Shown here: positions 31,187-39,754 of the stretch, piece after piece
Position numbering within the stretch: the first letter of the stretch is position 1
Layout: every line of letters begins with the position of its first letter
From: Dermanyssus gallinae
Taxonomy: Eukaryota > Arthropoda > Arachnida > Mesostigmata > Dermanyssidae
Length of the DNA: 64,000 bases
Direction: 5' to 3'
NCBI GenBank assembly: GCA_003439945.1
Contig: QVRM01002801.1
Coordinates: 1 to 64,000 of the forward strand
The notes under the pieces: generated by a model
Told to the model about the DNA's origin: nothing
The model's input: only the letters and a program-made list of their open reading frames with translations
Databases searched by the model: none
Made by a program: the position numbers and the translations under genes

Positions 31187-31506
31187 TGTAAGAATAGCCG
31201 ACTACTATATCTGGGCGTAACAATTGGGTTCAAGGATGACTCCGCTCGTAGTTAATAACCAAATGGGATTTATTCACACACACGAAATAATCGACCACAC
31301 GGTCACGTATTCCTCCAGCGGCGCCTGTCGCCCGCTAAAACGCACTGCCCGTGCCCTATGACTTGTCGCTTGTATAACTTGAGATCATCTCCCCTCTCCT
31401 CCTATTAGTTCATATTGCAGCCGCTGCTGCTTAGTACTACTGCCAATGAGACACGAGAGGGCGTTCATCAAATCAAACTTGTAGCGCAACACACTCAATG
31501 CTCTCT
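31187..31506. mobile_element. LTR-II, 5' part, unit A
   Basis: TGTAAGAATAGCC... matches the complete copy at 23,040 up to CAATGCTCTC, then switches to LINE-beta. Preceded by GACC (31183-31186). The 63 bases before it (GTGATAGGCATAAAGCC...) are shared only with units B and C. Confidence 0.55.
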
Positions 31507-32960
31507 TCACATATTCACAGTTAATCTATGGACACGCCAGGGGATCTACCCTACGGCCCTCAAATTGTATCGCGTTGTACCACTGTTTAAAAGCGGTGAC
31601 AAACTAAGCAAGGAACATTACAGGCCGTTCAGTATCCCCCCTCCAGTGTCCAAGATTTTCGAAAAAGCTATATATGAACAGTTGAACGAACACTTTGAGA
31701 TGTTTAACGGCCTAAGTCATCGTCAGTTCGGTTTTCGATCCAAAATGTCGACGACTGTACCCATCATGGATTTTGTTGAAGAGGTTTGCAGAAGCCTAAT
31801 GTTAAAAAAGACAGTCGCCGGCGTATCTACAGATCTCAGAAAAGCATTTGATACAGTTGATGTAGATATCTGATTAAAAAGTTAACTCGATATGGAGCGG
31901 ATAAATTTTTTGTCTTGGCTGTGGTCGTTTATATCGAATAGGAGGCAAGTTGTTCAGGTGGGCAATGCAATCTCGGATGTAAGGAATATATCCGTTGGAG
32001 TGGCTCAGGGCAGTATAGGTGGTCCACTTCTCTTTAACATCTTTATTAACGACATATTTAGCGTAACAAAACATGCAAAGTTGACCTTGTTTGCGGACGA
32101 TACCACCGCCCTTTTCGTTGGGAACTCCCCAACTGAGATAGAGGCTATAGTCAGCGAGAACCTTCAGAGGTTATCATCATGGTTTAGGAGTAACGGTCCC
32201 TATATGAATTGGAGGAAAACAGGTGTAATGCAATTCCTTTCCCCGCGGGGTTCCGTTACAATCAATCTTCTCCGATTCCAGTGCGACGGCATAGCCCTTT
32301 CTCTTCTAAAGGAAACGAGTTTCTAAGTGTTACGTTAGACGAGAAGCTGACCTTTGAAGCGCATGTCACACATATACGTAAGAAAATATCTGACAGCAAT
32401 GCAGCTCTATACAGAGCTCGACGAATTCTTCCCTAAAACTGCTTGATGGCGATGTATTTTGCCTACGTCCATAGTCACCTGACCTACGCGGTAGAAGTAT
32501 ATGGCTTAACACAGATGCGTCTTATCAGGTCGCTTCACCGACTCCAAAAACGAGCACTGAGAACAACTCTGGACCTCTGGATGCGAGATTCAGTGCAACC
32601 GCACTACAAACATATAAGCATTCTGCCGTTCCCAAAACCTATAGACTATTGTCTCGTAGTTGAAATAAAGCGTATATTCCTTGGAGTGGATCCAAACTTA
32701 TACGGTCAGGCAACATCACCAACACCCATATCTACAAGGAGTAACGCATCAAACCTGTTTACTCTGTCACACGCCAACTCCAACCAGTCAAGGCTATCAA
32801 TCAGAAACATTGGGGCCTCCTACTGGAACAAAGTACCGGCCTCCGTTAGGCAGACAAAGTCTCTGCTTAAATTCAAATGCGATCTTAAAGAGCATTATCT
32901 TGAAACTTTGGTATCTGGTTAAAAGTGATATAAAAATACAAGCATGTTGGAATATATTGT
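31507..32960 (+). mobile_element. LINE-beta ORF2 RT and 3' end, unit A
   Basis: A second LINE, different from alpha. RT blocks: VVPLFKSGDKLSKEHYRPFS, RQFGFRSKMSTTVP, STDLRKAFDTVDVDI, a stop, then GVAQGSIGGPLLFNIFIND, LTLFADDTTAL (FADD 32090-32101), and a thumb/C-terminus ending SYWNKVPASVRQTKSLLKFK... ETLVSG. There are two stops and two frameshifts. No endonuclease precedes it; the 5' end is cut at LTR-II. Motifs fit the CR1/Jockey supergroup. The 3' UTR is AT-rich. Confidence 0.8.
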
Positions 32961-33094
32961 AAATGGCATATATAATTGAAAATGGCATATATAAATTATA
33001 CATTGTTATCTCATCAAAGGGGCTCCGAACAAGCTATGTGCTTAATGGAGCTTTAAATTGATGTGTGCAATTACCTTACAAGAAATGTCAATAA

Positions 33095-33256
33095 ACAAAC
33101 AGTTATGACCCGGACGACTACAGGGAAAAGGCAATTGAAGCCATCGAACGTGTTGACGACGGCAACGATGAAGGCGACGTGGACGACTACTTGAACAGGA
33201 CCTACGTCTTGAAATACCTCACGGAGGAAGACATACAGAGGCCAGAATGCAGCTGA
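33095..33256 (+). CDS. Acidic 50-residue open frame, unit A
   Basis: Following TAA and ACAAACAG, a frame reads YDPDDYREKAIEAIERVDDG..., ending QRPECS at a TGA. It is rich in Asp/Glu and very unlike neighbouring transposon frames. The unit B copy (48,052-48,213) keeps it unchanged as far as I can see. There is no start codon in frame, so it could be the last exon of a gene (acceptor AACAG) carried into the unit, or a C-terminal LINE ORF piece. I do not recognise it. Confidence 0.3.
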   Translation, partial: TNSYDPDDYREKAIEAIERVDDGNDEGDVDDYLNRTYVLKYLTEEDIQRPECS

Positions 33257-33493
33257 CCAGACGTTTTCGCGTCTCAAACAGGATCTGATAATCCAATTAC
33301 ACTTTCTCGTCGCTTTCAATGCCACCTCTCTACTTTGTTTTGAGAATTTTAAATCAGGGGTCATAACAATTCCCAAATCTTTCATAGCGTTCACACTTTC
33401 GAGGAGGCATTTATTAATTTTATAAACAATTTTAATTTTCGGCCAAAATGCATGGTTTTGCATTTCAGAATTGAAAGTTTCAGGTCTAAACAT
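33238..33493 (-). pseudogene. LINE-gamma ORF2 fragment, unit A
   Basis: Minus strand, about 80 codons. ESVNAMKDLGIVMTPDLKFS... KCNWIIRSCLRR is the segment after the RT palm in CR1/Jockey-like ORF2 (the K-Y-L-G-V-x-x-D-x-K-L-type box). No other part of this LINE is present. It overlaps the end of the acidic frame on the opposite strand by a few codons. Confidence 0.65.
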
Positions 33494-33621
33494 TACTTAC
33501 AATATATTGCAACATTTATGTATGTTTATATCACTTTAAGTATAAATAGCGGTTACCAAACTTGTAAGCAGATAATGCTATCTCCTACCTACGTAGTAGA
33601 GGATCCCACAGAGTACAACTA

Positions 33622-33800
33622 AATGGCTTCAACAACGTAATATTTATTAAGGAAAACTTCAACACTGGTCAATTTCCCCTGCCATAGCTGCAATGTGTGT
33701 TGCCGCGCCTCTTCCTTCTGAAGGCTCTGGTTCCCCCACAGGCGGCGGCGCTTTTCTGCCTTCAGGTCCCATGGAATATTGCCCGCGAGCACGAGCGGTT
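33622..33800 (-). pseudogene. R1-type LINE fragment, unit A
   Basis: About 60 codons: GNIPWDLKAEKRRRLWGNQS, then QLWQGKL. It is clearly related to the R1-like C-termini at 11,634 and 56,199 (IPWDLKAAERRRLW). It abuts the minisatellite through the shared GAGCACGAGCGG flank. Confidence 0.75.
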
Positions 33801-33814
33801 CATTTGTAGGTGCA

Positions 33815-33935
33815 CCATTCCCACCTTCACCGCCACCTGCAGCTTCACCTTCACCGCCACCTGCAGCTTCACCTTCACCGCCACCTGCACCCCCACCTTC
33901 CTCTCCACCTGCATCCCCACCTGCATGTATACCTT
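33815..33935. repeat. Minisatellite MS1, unit A
   Basis: About ten 12-bp units CCACCTGCA(G/T)C(T/C) and CCACCTTCACCG. Confidence 0.9.
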
Positions 33936-33949
33936 CGGTTGTAAAAGAA

Positions 33950-34155
33950 ATGTAGGTTTTAATGCGTATTTAAAGGTGTTTGTAGGGAAAACGTGGGGTT
34001 TAATGCGTAAATACGGGTGTTTGTAGGGAAAACGTGGGATTTAATGCGTAAATACGGGTGTTTGTAGGGAAAAGTTAGTTTTAATGCGTAATTAGGAGCG
34101 TTTGTAGGAAAGAGATGGATTTTAATGCGTGATTAGGGGTTTTTGTAGGGAAGGC
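33950..34155. repeat. Minisatellite MS2, ~43-bp unit, unit A
   Basis: About five units with core TTTAATGCGTAAATACGGG and TGTTTGTAGGGAAAA. Inserted between two MS1 blocks. Unit B has one fewer unit (48,950-49,115); unit 0 has none. Confidence 0.9.
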
Positions 34156-34322
34156 GTGGGCTCCACCTGCATCGCCACCTTCACCGCCACCTGCATCGTC
34201 ACCTTCACCACCACCTGCATCTCCACCTTCGTCGCCACCTGCACCCCCACCTTCGTCGCCACCTGCACCCCCACCTTCGTCGCCACCTGCATTTCCACCT
34301 TCATTGCCACTTTCACCTCCAG
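34156..34322. repeat. Minisatellite MS1, second block, unit A
   Basis: About fourteen 12-bp units alternating CCACCTGCATC(G/T) and CCACCTTC(G/A)TCG. Open on both strands; not a gene. Confidence 0.9.
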
Positions 34323-34600
34323 CTGAGTCGAACACCTGAGCGATTTCCGGGTATGTATTACAGAGTAAAATAATAAATAATGAATGTTAGTCTAATGCGT
34401 ACGTTGAACATTTGATACAGCCAATAATACAACTAACAACTGTAGCTGTGACTGTTGAGAGCACTGTGCACATGAGCTCGGATCGCCCTAGGCGGCGGAG
34501 AATGATCAGCAAAGATCACTACATAATTTCATTCCTAATTAAATATATTTGGAACCGCTTCTGTGTTCATCGAACTAAATTGGAGTTTTCATTAAGTAAG
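34323..34600. repeat. Segment S, unit A
   Basis: Same as 15,066-15,300 and 49,256-49,535. No coding signal seen. Confidence 0.7.
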
Positions 34601-35902
34601 TAAATATATTTTGTTTATTGCAAATTGATTTTCAAGTAGTTGTTTAATATCAGGTGGCACTGAATTAAATATTCAATTCAATTCAGCATTTATTTCACCA
34701 CAAAATTGGTAGACAGTTGATTCAATTTTCACAAGGTGTCACATTGTGACTTTTTGGTCTTACAATATAAATTTAACTTTGGATGATAAGGACGTTCCGC
34801 AAATTTCTGGGCACACAAGTATATGATAGCGTCCAATATCAAACTCTCCGCAAAAGCTACAAACACATTCTTCAATATTAAAACAGCTTGGCTTCATGCA
34901 TATGTAATGGTGGTACCCGTGCCAGGTTATTCGGCAGATTACCGAGCGGTTCCTTTGCATGGCTCCTTTCCATCTACCTGAAGAAAAGGCCGGGCCATCA
35001 GTATAATTCTCAGCTACAAATGTTAAATTTCTGTTTTCTCTGTAGGCTCGATATGAGTCTAGAATATGCCGTGTAAATGGTGTGTTACTAAGTGCTAGGT
35101 CTTCAACTGAATTAAATATGTTTATATAATTTGCATTGGCAGTCTTGCGACTGGTTTCTTTCTTAAATCTCATTGTTGATAGATTGCGTAATTGCTTAAA
35201 TCTAGTTGAATAGTTATGGTCGGGTTTATGGAACTCATTGGCCTTAGTGAATAGCTGTTTCATTACAAGAAATACGTACAGCTTGAATATGCCGAGAATC
35301 TTATACTTAGTGAAGATTGGACCTGTGCGGGCGTTATATTGAGCCCCGTCAATATATATAATTGCTCTTTTTTTGAAATTGATACACGGGATCAACAGTT
35401 GAGCGGAACGTTCCACCATATAGCGGCAACATATACCGTATGTGCGACTCTACAAGCGAGAGGTACACCAACTTACGAACCGCAGTCGAAGGCAACGGAT
35501 CGTAATCGTGAAAGAACAGCAACACCAGCACGCACCTTGGAGCATATTGATATGATATGTTTATCATATTCTAGATTATCCTGTACAAGCAGACCCAAGT
35601 ATTTGTACGTGGATACTCGTTTTAAGGCGGGACACGAACAATGTATTGCAGTGCTGTCTCTGGCGTGGACTATAGGTTAATTGTTTGAAAATGTGTCGAC
35701 ATAAGTTTTTTTACAAAAAAACATATATTTTATTTTAGTTAGATTTAGTACCAGCCCGTCGTGACATCCACTTAGAAGCATTTGTAATGCATTTCTATGC
35801 GGCCTTGTATAGGAAAGCAGAAGACTTTCCTCGTAGGAGCAAAACTGTGTCATCAGCGAAATACATTTGTATTGATTGGTTTGAGTCTATTAATAAATCA
35901 TT
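34601..35902 (-). mobile_element. LINE-delta 3' part, unit A
   Basis: Minus-strand remains of RT palm (FADDTVLLL, about 35,850), then KLVYLSLVESHIRYMLPLY and the C-terminus (AQYNARTGPIFTKYKILGIF, LFTKANEFHKPDHNYSTRF). It carries the intact Gypsy target site at about 35,566-35,575 and a private 433-bp insertion at 34,673-35,105. Frameshifts make it a pseudogene. Confidence 0.75.
34673..35105 (-). mobile_element. 5'-truncated LINE insertion, private to unit A
   Basis: 433 bp flanked by a perfect 14-bp duplication (ACTGAATTAAATAT at 34659-34672 and 35106-35119). On the minus strand it encodes about 110 codons of LINE ORF2 C-terminus with a zinc knuckle (CVCSFCGEFDIGRYHILVC) and ends in a TTGAA-type short repeat tail. 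Units 0 and B have the empty site. The R1-like knuckle suggests an R1/Jockey-type LINE. Confidence 0.85.
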
Positions 35903-35903
35903 A

Positions 35904-35988
35904 GAGAGGGCGTTCATCAAATCAAACTTGTAGCACAACACACTCAATGCTCTCCCCACACGCACGTGCCCTCATTATACCTCTTATA
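35904..35988. mobile_element. LTR-II 3' end, unit A
   Basis: GAGAGGGCGTTC... to CTCTTATA (mutated CTTACA), followed by GACC. It overlaps the last ~54 bp of the 5' part at 31,450-31,506, so the two LTR-II parts bracket 4.4 kb. Confidence 0.55.
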
Positions 35989-36003
35989 GACCTATAGGGC
36001 TAC

Positions 36004-36062
36004 AAAAAAGTTTTTTCGGTTTTGTCCGTAGAGAATCATTAAAAAACCGAAAAAAACTTTTT
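36004..36062. repeat. Inverted repeat, A/T-rich stem
   Basis: AAAAAAGTTTTTTCGGTTTT and its near-complement flank an 18-nt loop. Present in units A and B (50,489-50,551), absent from unit 0, where LTR-II runs straight into ATATTGGTAAAACG. Confidence 0.8.
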
Positions 36063-36165
36063 GATAGACCCAATATATTGGTAAAACGCTGTATATAAGC
36101 TCATGTGTGCAACGCAACAACAATTAACCCAGCGCGGCTGTTAATAAAATTATTATTATCCCTTG

Positions 36166-36411
36166 TTAGCATAAGGGCCAGGAACAAAAGTCTTTAAAAC
36201 CTGGTGATTCTCCAATCTCGGAGCTGGGTGGGTCAATTGATGGTATGACGTCAGTGAAACTCAGATACCCCATTCTAAAGGCGCCCAGTAAGTTTTTACG
36301 GACACAAGTCCATCCGAAAACCTGGCTCATACATACGAAAGTCAAATTCGCATATGCATACATGGTAAACGTGTGACCACCCCAGATCATTTGCATTGCA
36401 CCAAATTGCAA
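36166..36411 (-). other. Exon-like conserved frame, unit A
   Basis: 81 open codons nearly identical to 23,460-23,738 (GHTFTMYAYANLTFVC... CSWPLC). Changes between copies are few, so selection cannot be judged. See the unit 0 entry for interpretation. Confidence 0.35.
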
Positions 36412-36798
36412 TTATAAGGCAAACCTTTCTGGCAAGTTCAGTTTAAAAAAAACAGGATTTGAAATAAGAGTTGCTGGGTTTTCTTACCGACTATATCTGC
36501 CGGGTCCACTATTTCATGTATGTTTATTTCAGCCTTACAACGCACCACAATAATCAGTAGCAGAAAACAAGTAGATACGACTAGAGACGTAATCATTGTC
36601 TAAGAGAGTACACGCCACTTTGTTATTTGACTCAAGGTGGATGATAGGCACTAACAATTTGCCGAATATTGACTGGATAACCACCTGTCCGAACAACCGG
36701 TCTCCATAGAGGCGCTATTCGTAGACATTCAATAATTTATTATCGAGCTGCTGCTCACCACTGATCCAAATTTAATGAATGTTGTTAGTTTCAGTATG
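36404..36798 (-). repeat. Segment E, unit A
   Basis: Matches 23,734-24,130, then joins Tc1 sequence at a shared ATGGT (about 36,795-36,799). This suggests a deletion between segment E and the 3' part of Tc1. Confidence 0.75.
36488..36596 (-). CDS. Putative signal-peptide first exon, unit A
   Basis: Same 36 codons plus one base and the same G|GTAAGA donor as 23,814-23,922, with no differences seen. ATG at 36596. The downstream acceptor-like AACTTGCCAG and TAA are also kept. Confidence 0.4.
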
Positions 36799-37186
36799 GT
36801 CGAGAATATGATAATTTGTCGGACCTCAAAGAAGCTGTCCAGCAAGCATGAACTAATATTCGATTTTCGCACTTACAACAGCTCATTAACTCCATGAAAG
36901 ACCGAGTTTATGATTTGATACAGAAGAAAGGACGAAAAACCCGTTTCTAAAATAGAATATGTAGTATTAAATAAGTCATACAGTCCTGCTAAGAATCGAA
37001 TACGCCGTAAGGCGTTATTGTTGCTGATATTTTGCAACACTGTTTTTTCACACTTTTTTATTTTTTGTATGACGCGATTGTGTGATTGCAACGAAATTAA
37101 CACCTGTTAAAATGTCAAGCCATTCAAACAAATCAAACCGAAATTATCACAAAAAACATGAGTTGCGATTTTTTTGCAACGCACTT
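36799..37186 (+). mobile_element. Tc1 3' remnant, unit A
   Basis: Last ~388 bp of the Tc1 element: end of transposase (NLSDLKEAVQQA, TGA, then the region coding TNIRFSHLQQLINSMKDR) and the right terminal repeat, ending GCAACGCACTT with TA. It has the same premature TGA as units 0 and B, so that mutation predates the duplications. Confidence 0.85.
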
Positions 37187-37281
37187 TAATAATAATAAGT
37201 CAGCTGAATGTAAACAGAGGACGTGTTTTGGCAAGCTTCTGGAAAATAGCCTAGATTTTACCATTACAAGGAGCGTCCAAC

Positions 37282-37486
37282 ATGACCCGTGCATCGAGAA
37301 AGAGGACACAAGACCAAGAAAATGGTGAAGGTGAAACTCAGCAGCGACAACAACGACAAAAGCGAGAAGCGCTTACCTGTCCCAATGTGATGACCGAATC
37401 CGCAAATGGTGTCAAACGGCAGTGAAGTGCACCACTTGTGCATTGTGGATCCACTTTAAGTGTAGTGGACTCACTTCTAGTGATAT
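37282..37486 (+). pseudogene. LINE-alpha ORF1 PHD finger, first half, unit B
   Basis: ATG 37282. One base is missing in the first Cys pair (CCCAATGTGATG for CCCAACTGTGATG), shifting the frame. Unit C has the same loss, unit A does not. So B and C share a more recent ancestor here. Confidence 0.7.
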
Positions 37487-38222
37487 TGTAACGCTGTTGT
37501 TGTTACGCTAAGTCACTGGGGATGGTAGCTCAGCCCGGCGGCGACTAGAGTACGAGAGACTTAGGGCATGAGTGAGAACACACAGCGTAAGGTAGCCGCG
37601 CTGTGTGTTCTCACTCATTGCCCTGAGTCTCGTAAGATAGCCGGACGGAGAATGTTGGGTTAGCATCCTTCTCCCGGGCTATTTATTGGCTCCAGTCACG
37701 CCGAGCGTTCGTATAGTAATAATGTTAAAAGGTTGACTCAAATCTTTGACGTTGTTAATCGGTCGGATTACAAACTTCTCTCGGCGGTGCACGTTGTTCT
37801 TGGTGGTGATGATGATGATGCCGATACTCTGGATGTGCCACGGTCCGTGGACGATGGTGCACGTACCATGTGGTCGCATGCGCACAGCTGGCTGGTTGTG
37901 AATCAAGTTGTCTACGCTGGTCTCGATGCTGTGGCTGTTGCCGATTCCTGGGGAGGCGAAATGCACGTTCGACAATGTGCTCGGACGGTTGTGGTGTCGC
38001 CTCTCCGTGCTGCTGATGATGATGGTGTAGGTGGTGGTGCCGTGCTTGGTGACGAATCTCCAGCTTCCTACTTGGCTTCCTGGCGTCATCGGCTGTCGGT
38101 GCTGTAGGTCGTTGACGTTTGAGTTGGCTTAGGTGGTTGGTCGGCCTGCTGACGTTATAATTGGGTATTGGCGTCTCAGTGACTGGAAGTTCAGTGACTA
38201 CGCTGTGGTAGGCCTCGTTACA
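37487..38222 (-). mobile_element. LTR-I solo LTR (736 bp), unit B
   Basis: TGTAACG...CGTTACA, ATAT at 37483-37486 and 38223-38226. Internal hairpin as in unit A. Confidence 0.75.
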
Positions 38223-38886
38223 ATATTAAGCCACCAAATAAGAGTAGGCTGAACTCTGTGAAGTGTTACAAGTGCGAATCGCCAACACAGTCAGACTCTC
38301 CAATAGAATCCAGCGCTGGTGAACCAACTGATGGTGTGGAGAAGGCAAATTCCAACGGAGCCAATGGCGCGCTGAGTTATCGAATGCTAGAAGAGCTGCA
38401 GGCTATGCATAAATTTATTAAACAACTGGAGGCCGCAAACAAAAATACCAGTAGGATAAACGGTCTAGAGAAGAAACTGCGAGAACGCTCTCGTCCCGGT
38501 CGATCTTGCGACCGCGAAAATAGGGTTCGGGATCGATCTCGAAGCTGCTCTAAAGCTGCTCTAGCAAATCGCGCAGAGGTAAAGTTACCGTCAATGATAG
38601 AAAGAAGAAACCCAAGCCACGCACCCCTTTTTGTTAGTAAAACTGAAATTACTCCAACACAAATACACAACCCGCAATACAAATCAGCGGACTCTGTCCC
38701 TCGGTGGGCGCAGAAATGGTTTTTAATTTTTTAAAGGCAGATGCCAATATCAACCCACTCACTGTTAAAATGCTGAAAAATAAGAGTGGTAGAGCGGGTC
38801 GGACCTTCTACGTCCAAGTTATCGACATAGATTACGATAATATCTATTCGTTAGAGAGATATGGGCGGATGGAACTCGTGTAACAA
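38223..38886 (+). pseudogene. LINE-alpha ORF1 second half, unit B
   Basis: CYKCE, coiled coil, Arg/Ser segment and a split C-terminal domain. It has the same ~50-bp loss as unit A. The frame 38,258-38,734 adds AEVKLPSMIERR in the shifted frame, which is not native coding. Confidence 0.7.
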
Positions 38887-39029
38887 AGTACATCGGTAAG
38901 CCAAATCCAAACATTGTTCAGGATTTGTACCCAGCCTCCGCATGACTCGCCAGCAACCATTTCAAGAATGTCGAACTATCCAATCGTAATATTTCCCAGC
39001 AACTACAAGCTCACAGTAAGTTTAAGTGC

Positions 39030-39692
39030 GTGTTGATAAACTCCCGCTCCCTCGCAAAGGAAGAAGCTCTCGACTCTCTACACAATTACCTGCTTGACAA
39101 GCAAATTGATGTCTGCATGGTAACAGAGACGTGGCTTTCTGAAACAGCCGCCAACAATGCTGAGTTAAGTCGAGGAGGTACGTACAAAGTATTTCGAAGG
39201 AATCGGGGATCCAGAGGGGGCGGTGTACTTATTCTCATTCGCCGCGCTTTGCCCTGTACCGAGGTGGACCTATCCAATTACACATCGGAGATTGTTGTGG
39301 CCGATTTCCACATGTGCAACACTAAAATCCGGCTCATTGCTGCATATAACACTCCAAAAGGTGAATCAACCACTCGAGTTGAAAGGATGTCAACTCTAAC
39401 CGAAGAATTGACAAAGTTGGTGAACGTAGACTGCACTGTCGTAATAGGCGGGGACATGAACTTACGCTCTATCAAATGGGATACATACGAAAGACCCGGC
39501 GGATCAGACGATACCGTCTCAATGGAGGACCTGATGGTAGACTTCTGCGCTGCAGAAGGATTCAGGTAGTTCATTGACAAACCAACGAGGCTCGGCTTTA
39601 TAATGGACCATGTTTTATGCAATGACGATGCAGTCAGTCAAGTTGCACTATCCCCGGGCTCAGTCGAATCCGATCATAAAATGGTGTTGTTT
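39030..39692 (+). pseudogene. LINE-alpha ORF2 endonuclease, unit B
   Basis: The best-kept endonuclease start in the window: LINSRSLAKEEALDSLHN, VTETWLSE, RGGGVLILIRR, GGDMNLRSIKWD. A Gln codon became TAG at 39567-39569, and SVESDHKMV follows before the RLE-LINE insertion at 39,693. Confidence 0.8.
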
Positions 39693-39754
39693 TTTTGCAA
39701 CGATAAGTTTATTTCATGTTTCATATGCTATTAGTCAAATAATAGTTGTTTCTG

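Larger units (their letters stand above)
27225..37198. repeat. Composite repeat unit A (~10.0 kb)
   Basis: Begins at the LINE-alpha 5' end beside the Tc1 right end, and ends at the next Tc1 right end/LINE-alpha junction (37,186/37,199). Module order is the same as unit B. Private features: an 81-bp deletion in the LINE-alpha ORF2 near 29,683, a LINE piece at 34,673, and a Tc1 reduced to its last 388 bp. Confidence 0.85.
37199..39692 (+). mobile_element. LINE-alpha, unit B, part 1
   Basis: 5' UTR, ORF1 and first part of ORF2 up to the RLE-LINE insertion. Continues at 44,444. Confidence 0.85.

Noticed and set aside
31415..31873. 152-codon frame as intact LINE-beta start
   Set aside because: The first ~30 codons are LTR-II; the LINE starts near 31,507.
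33815..34322. CRISPR-like array
   Set aside because: Repeats are directly adjacent with no unique spacers, and the sequence is eukaryotic.
34081..34335. Gly/Asp-rich and Val/Met-rich frames across MS1
   Set aside because: Tandem 12-bp repeats keep all frames open; no independent coding evidence.
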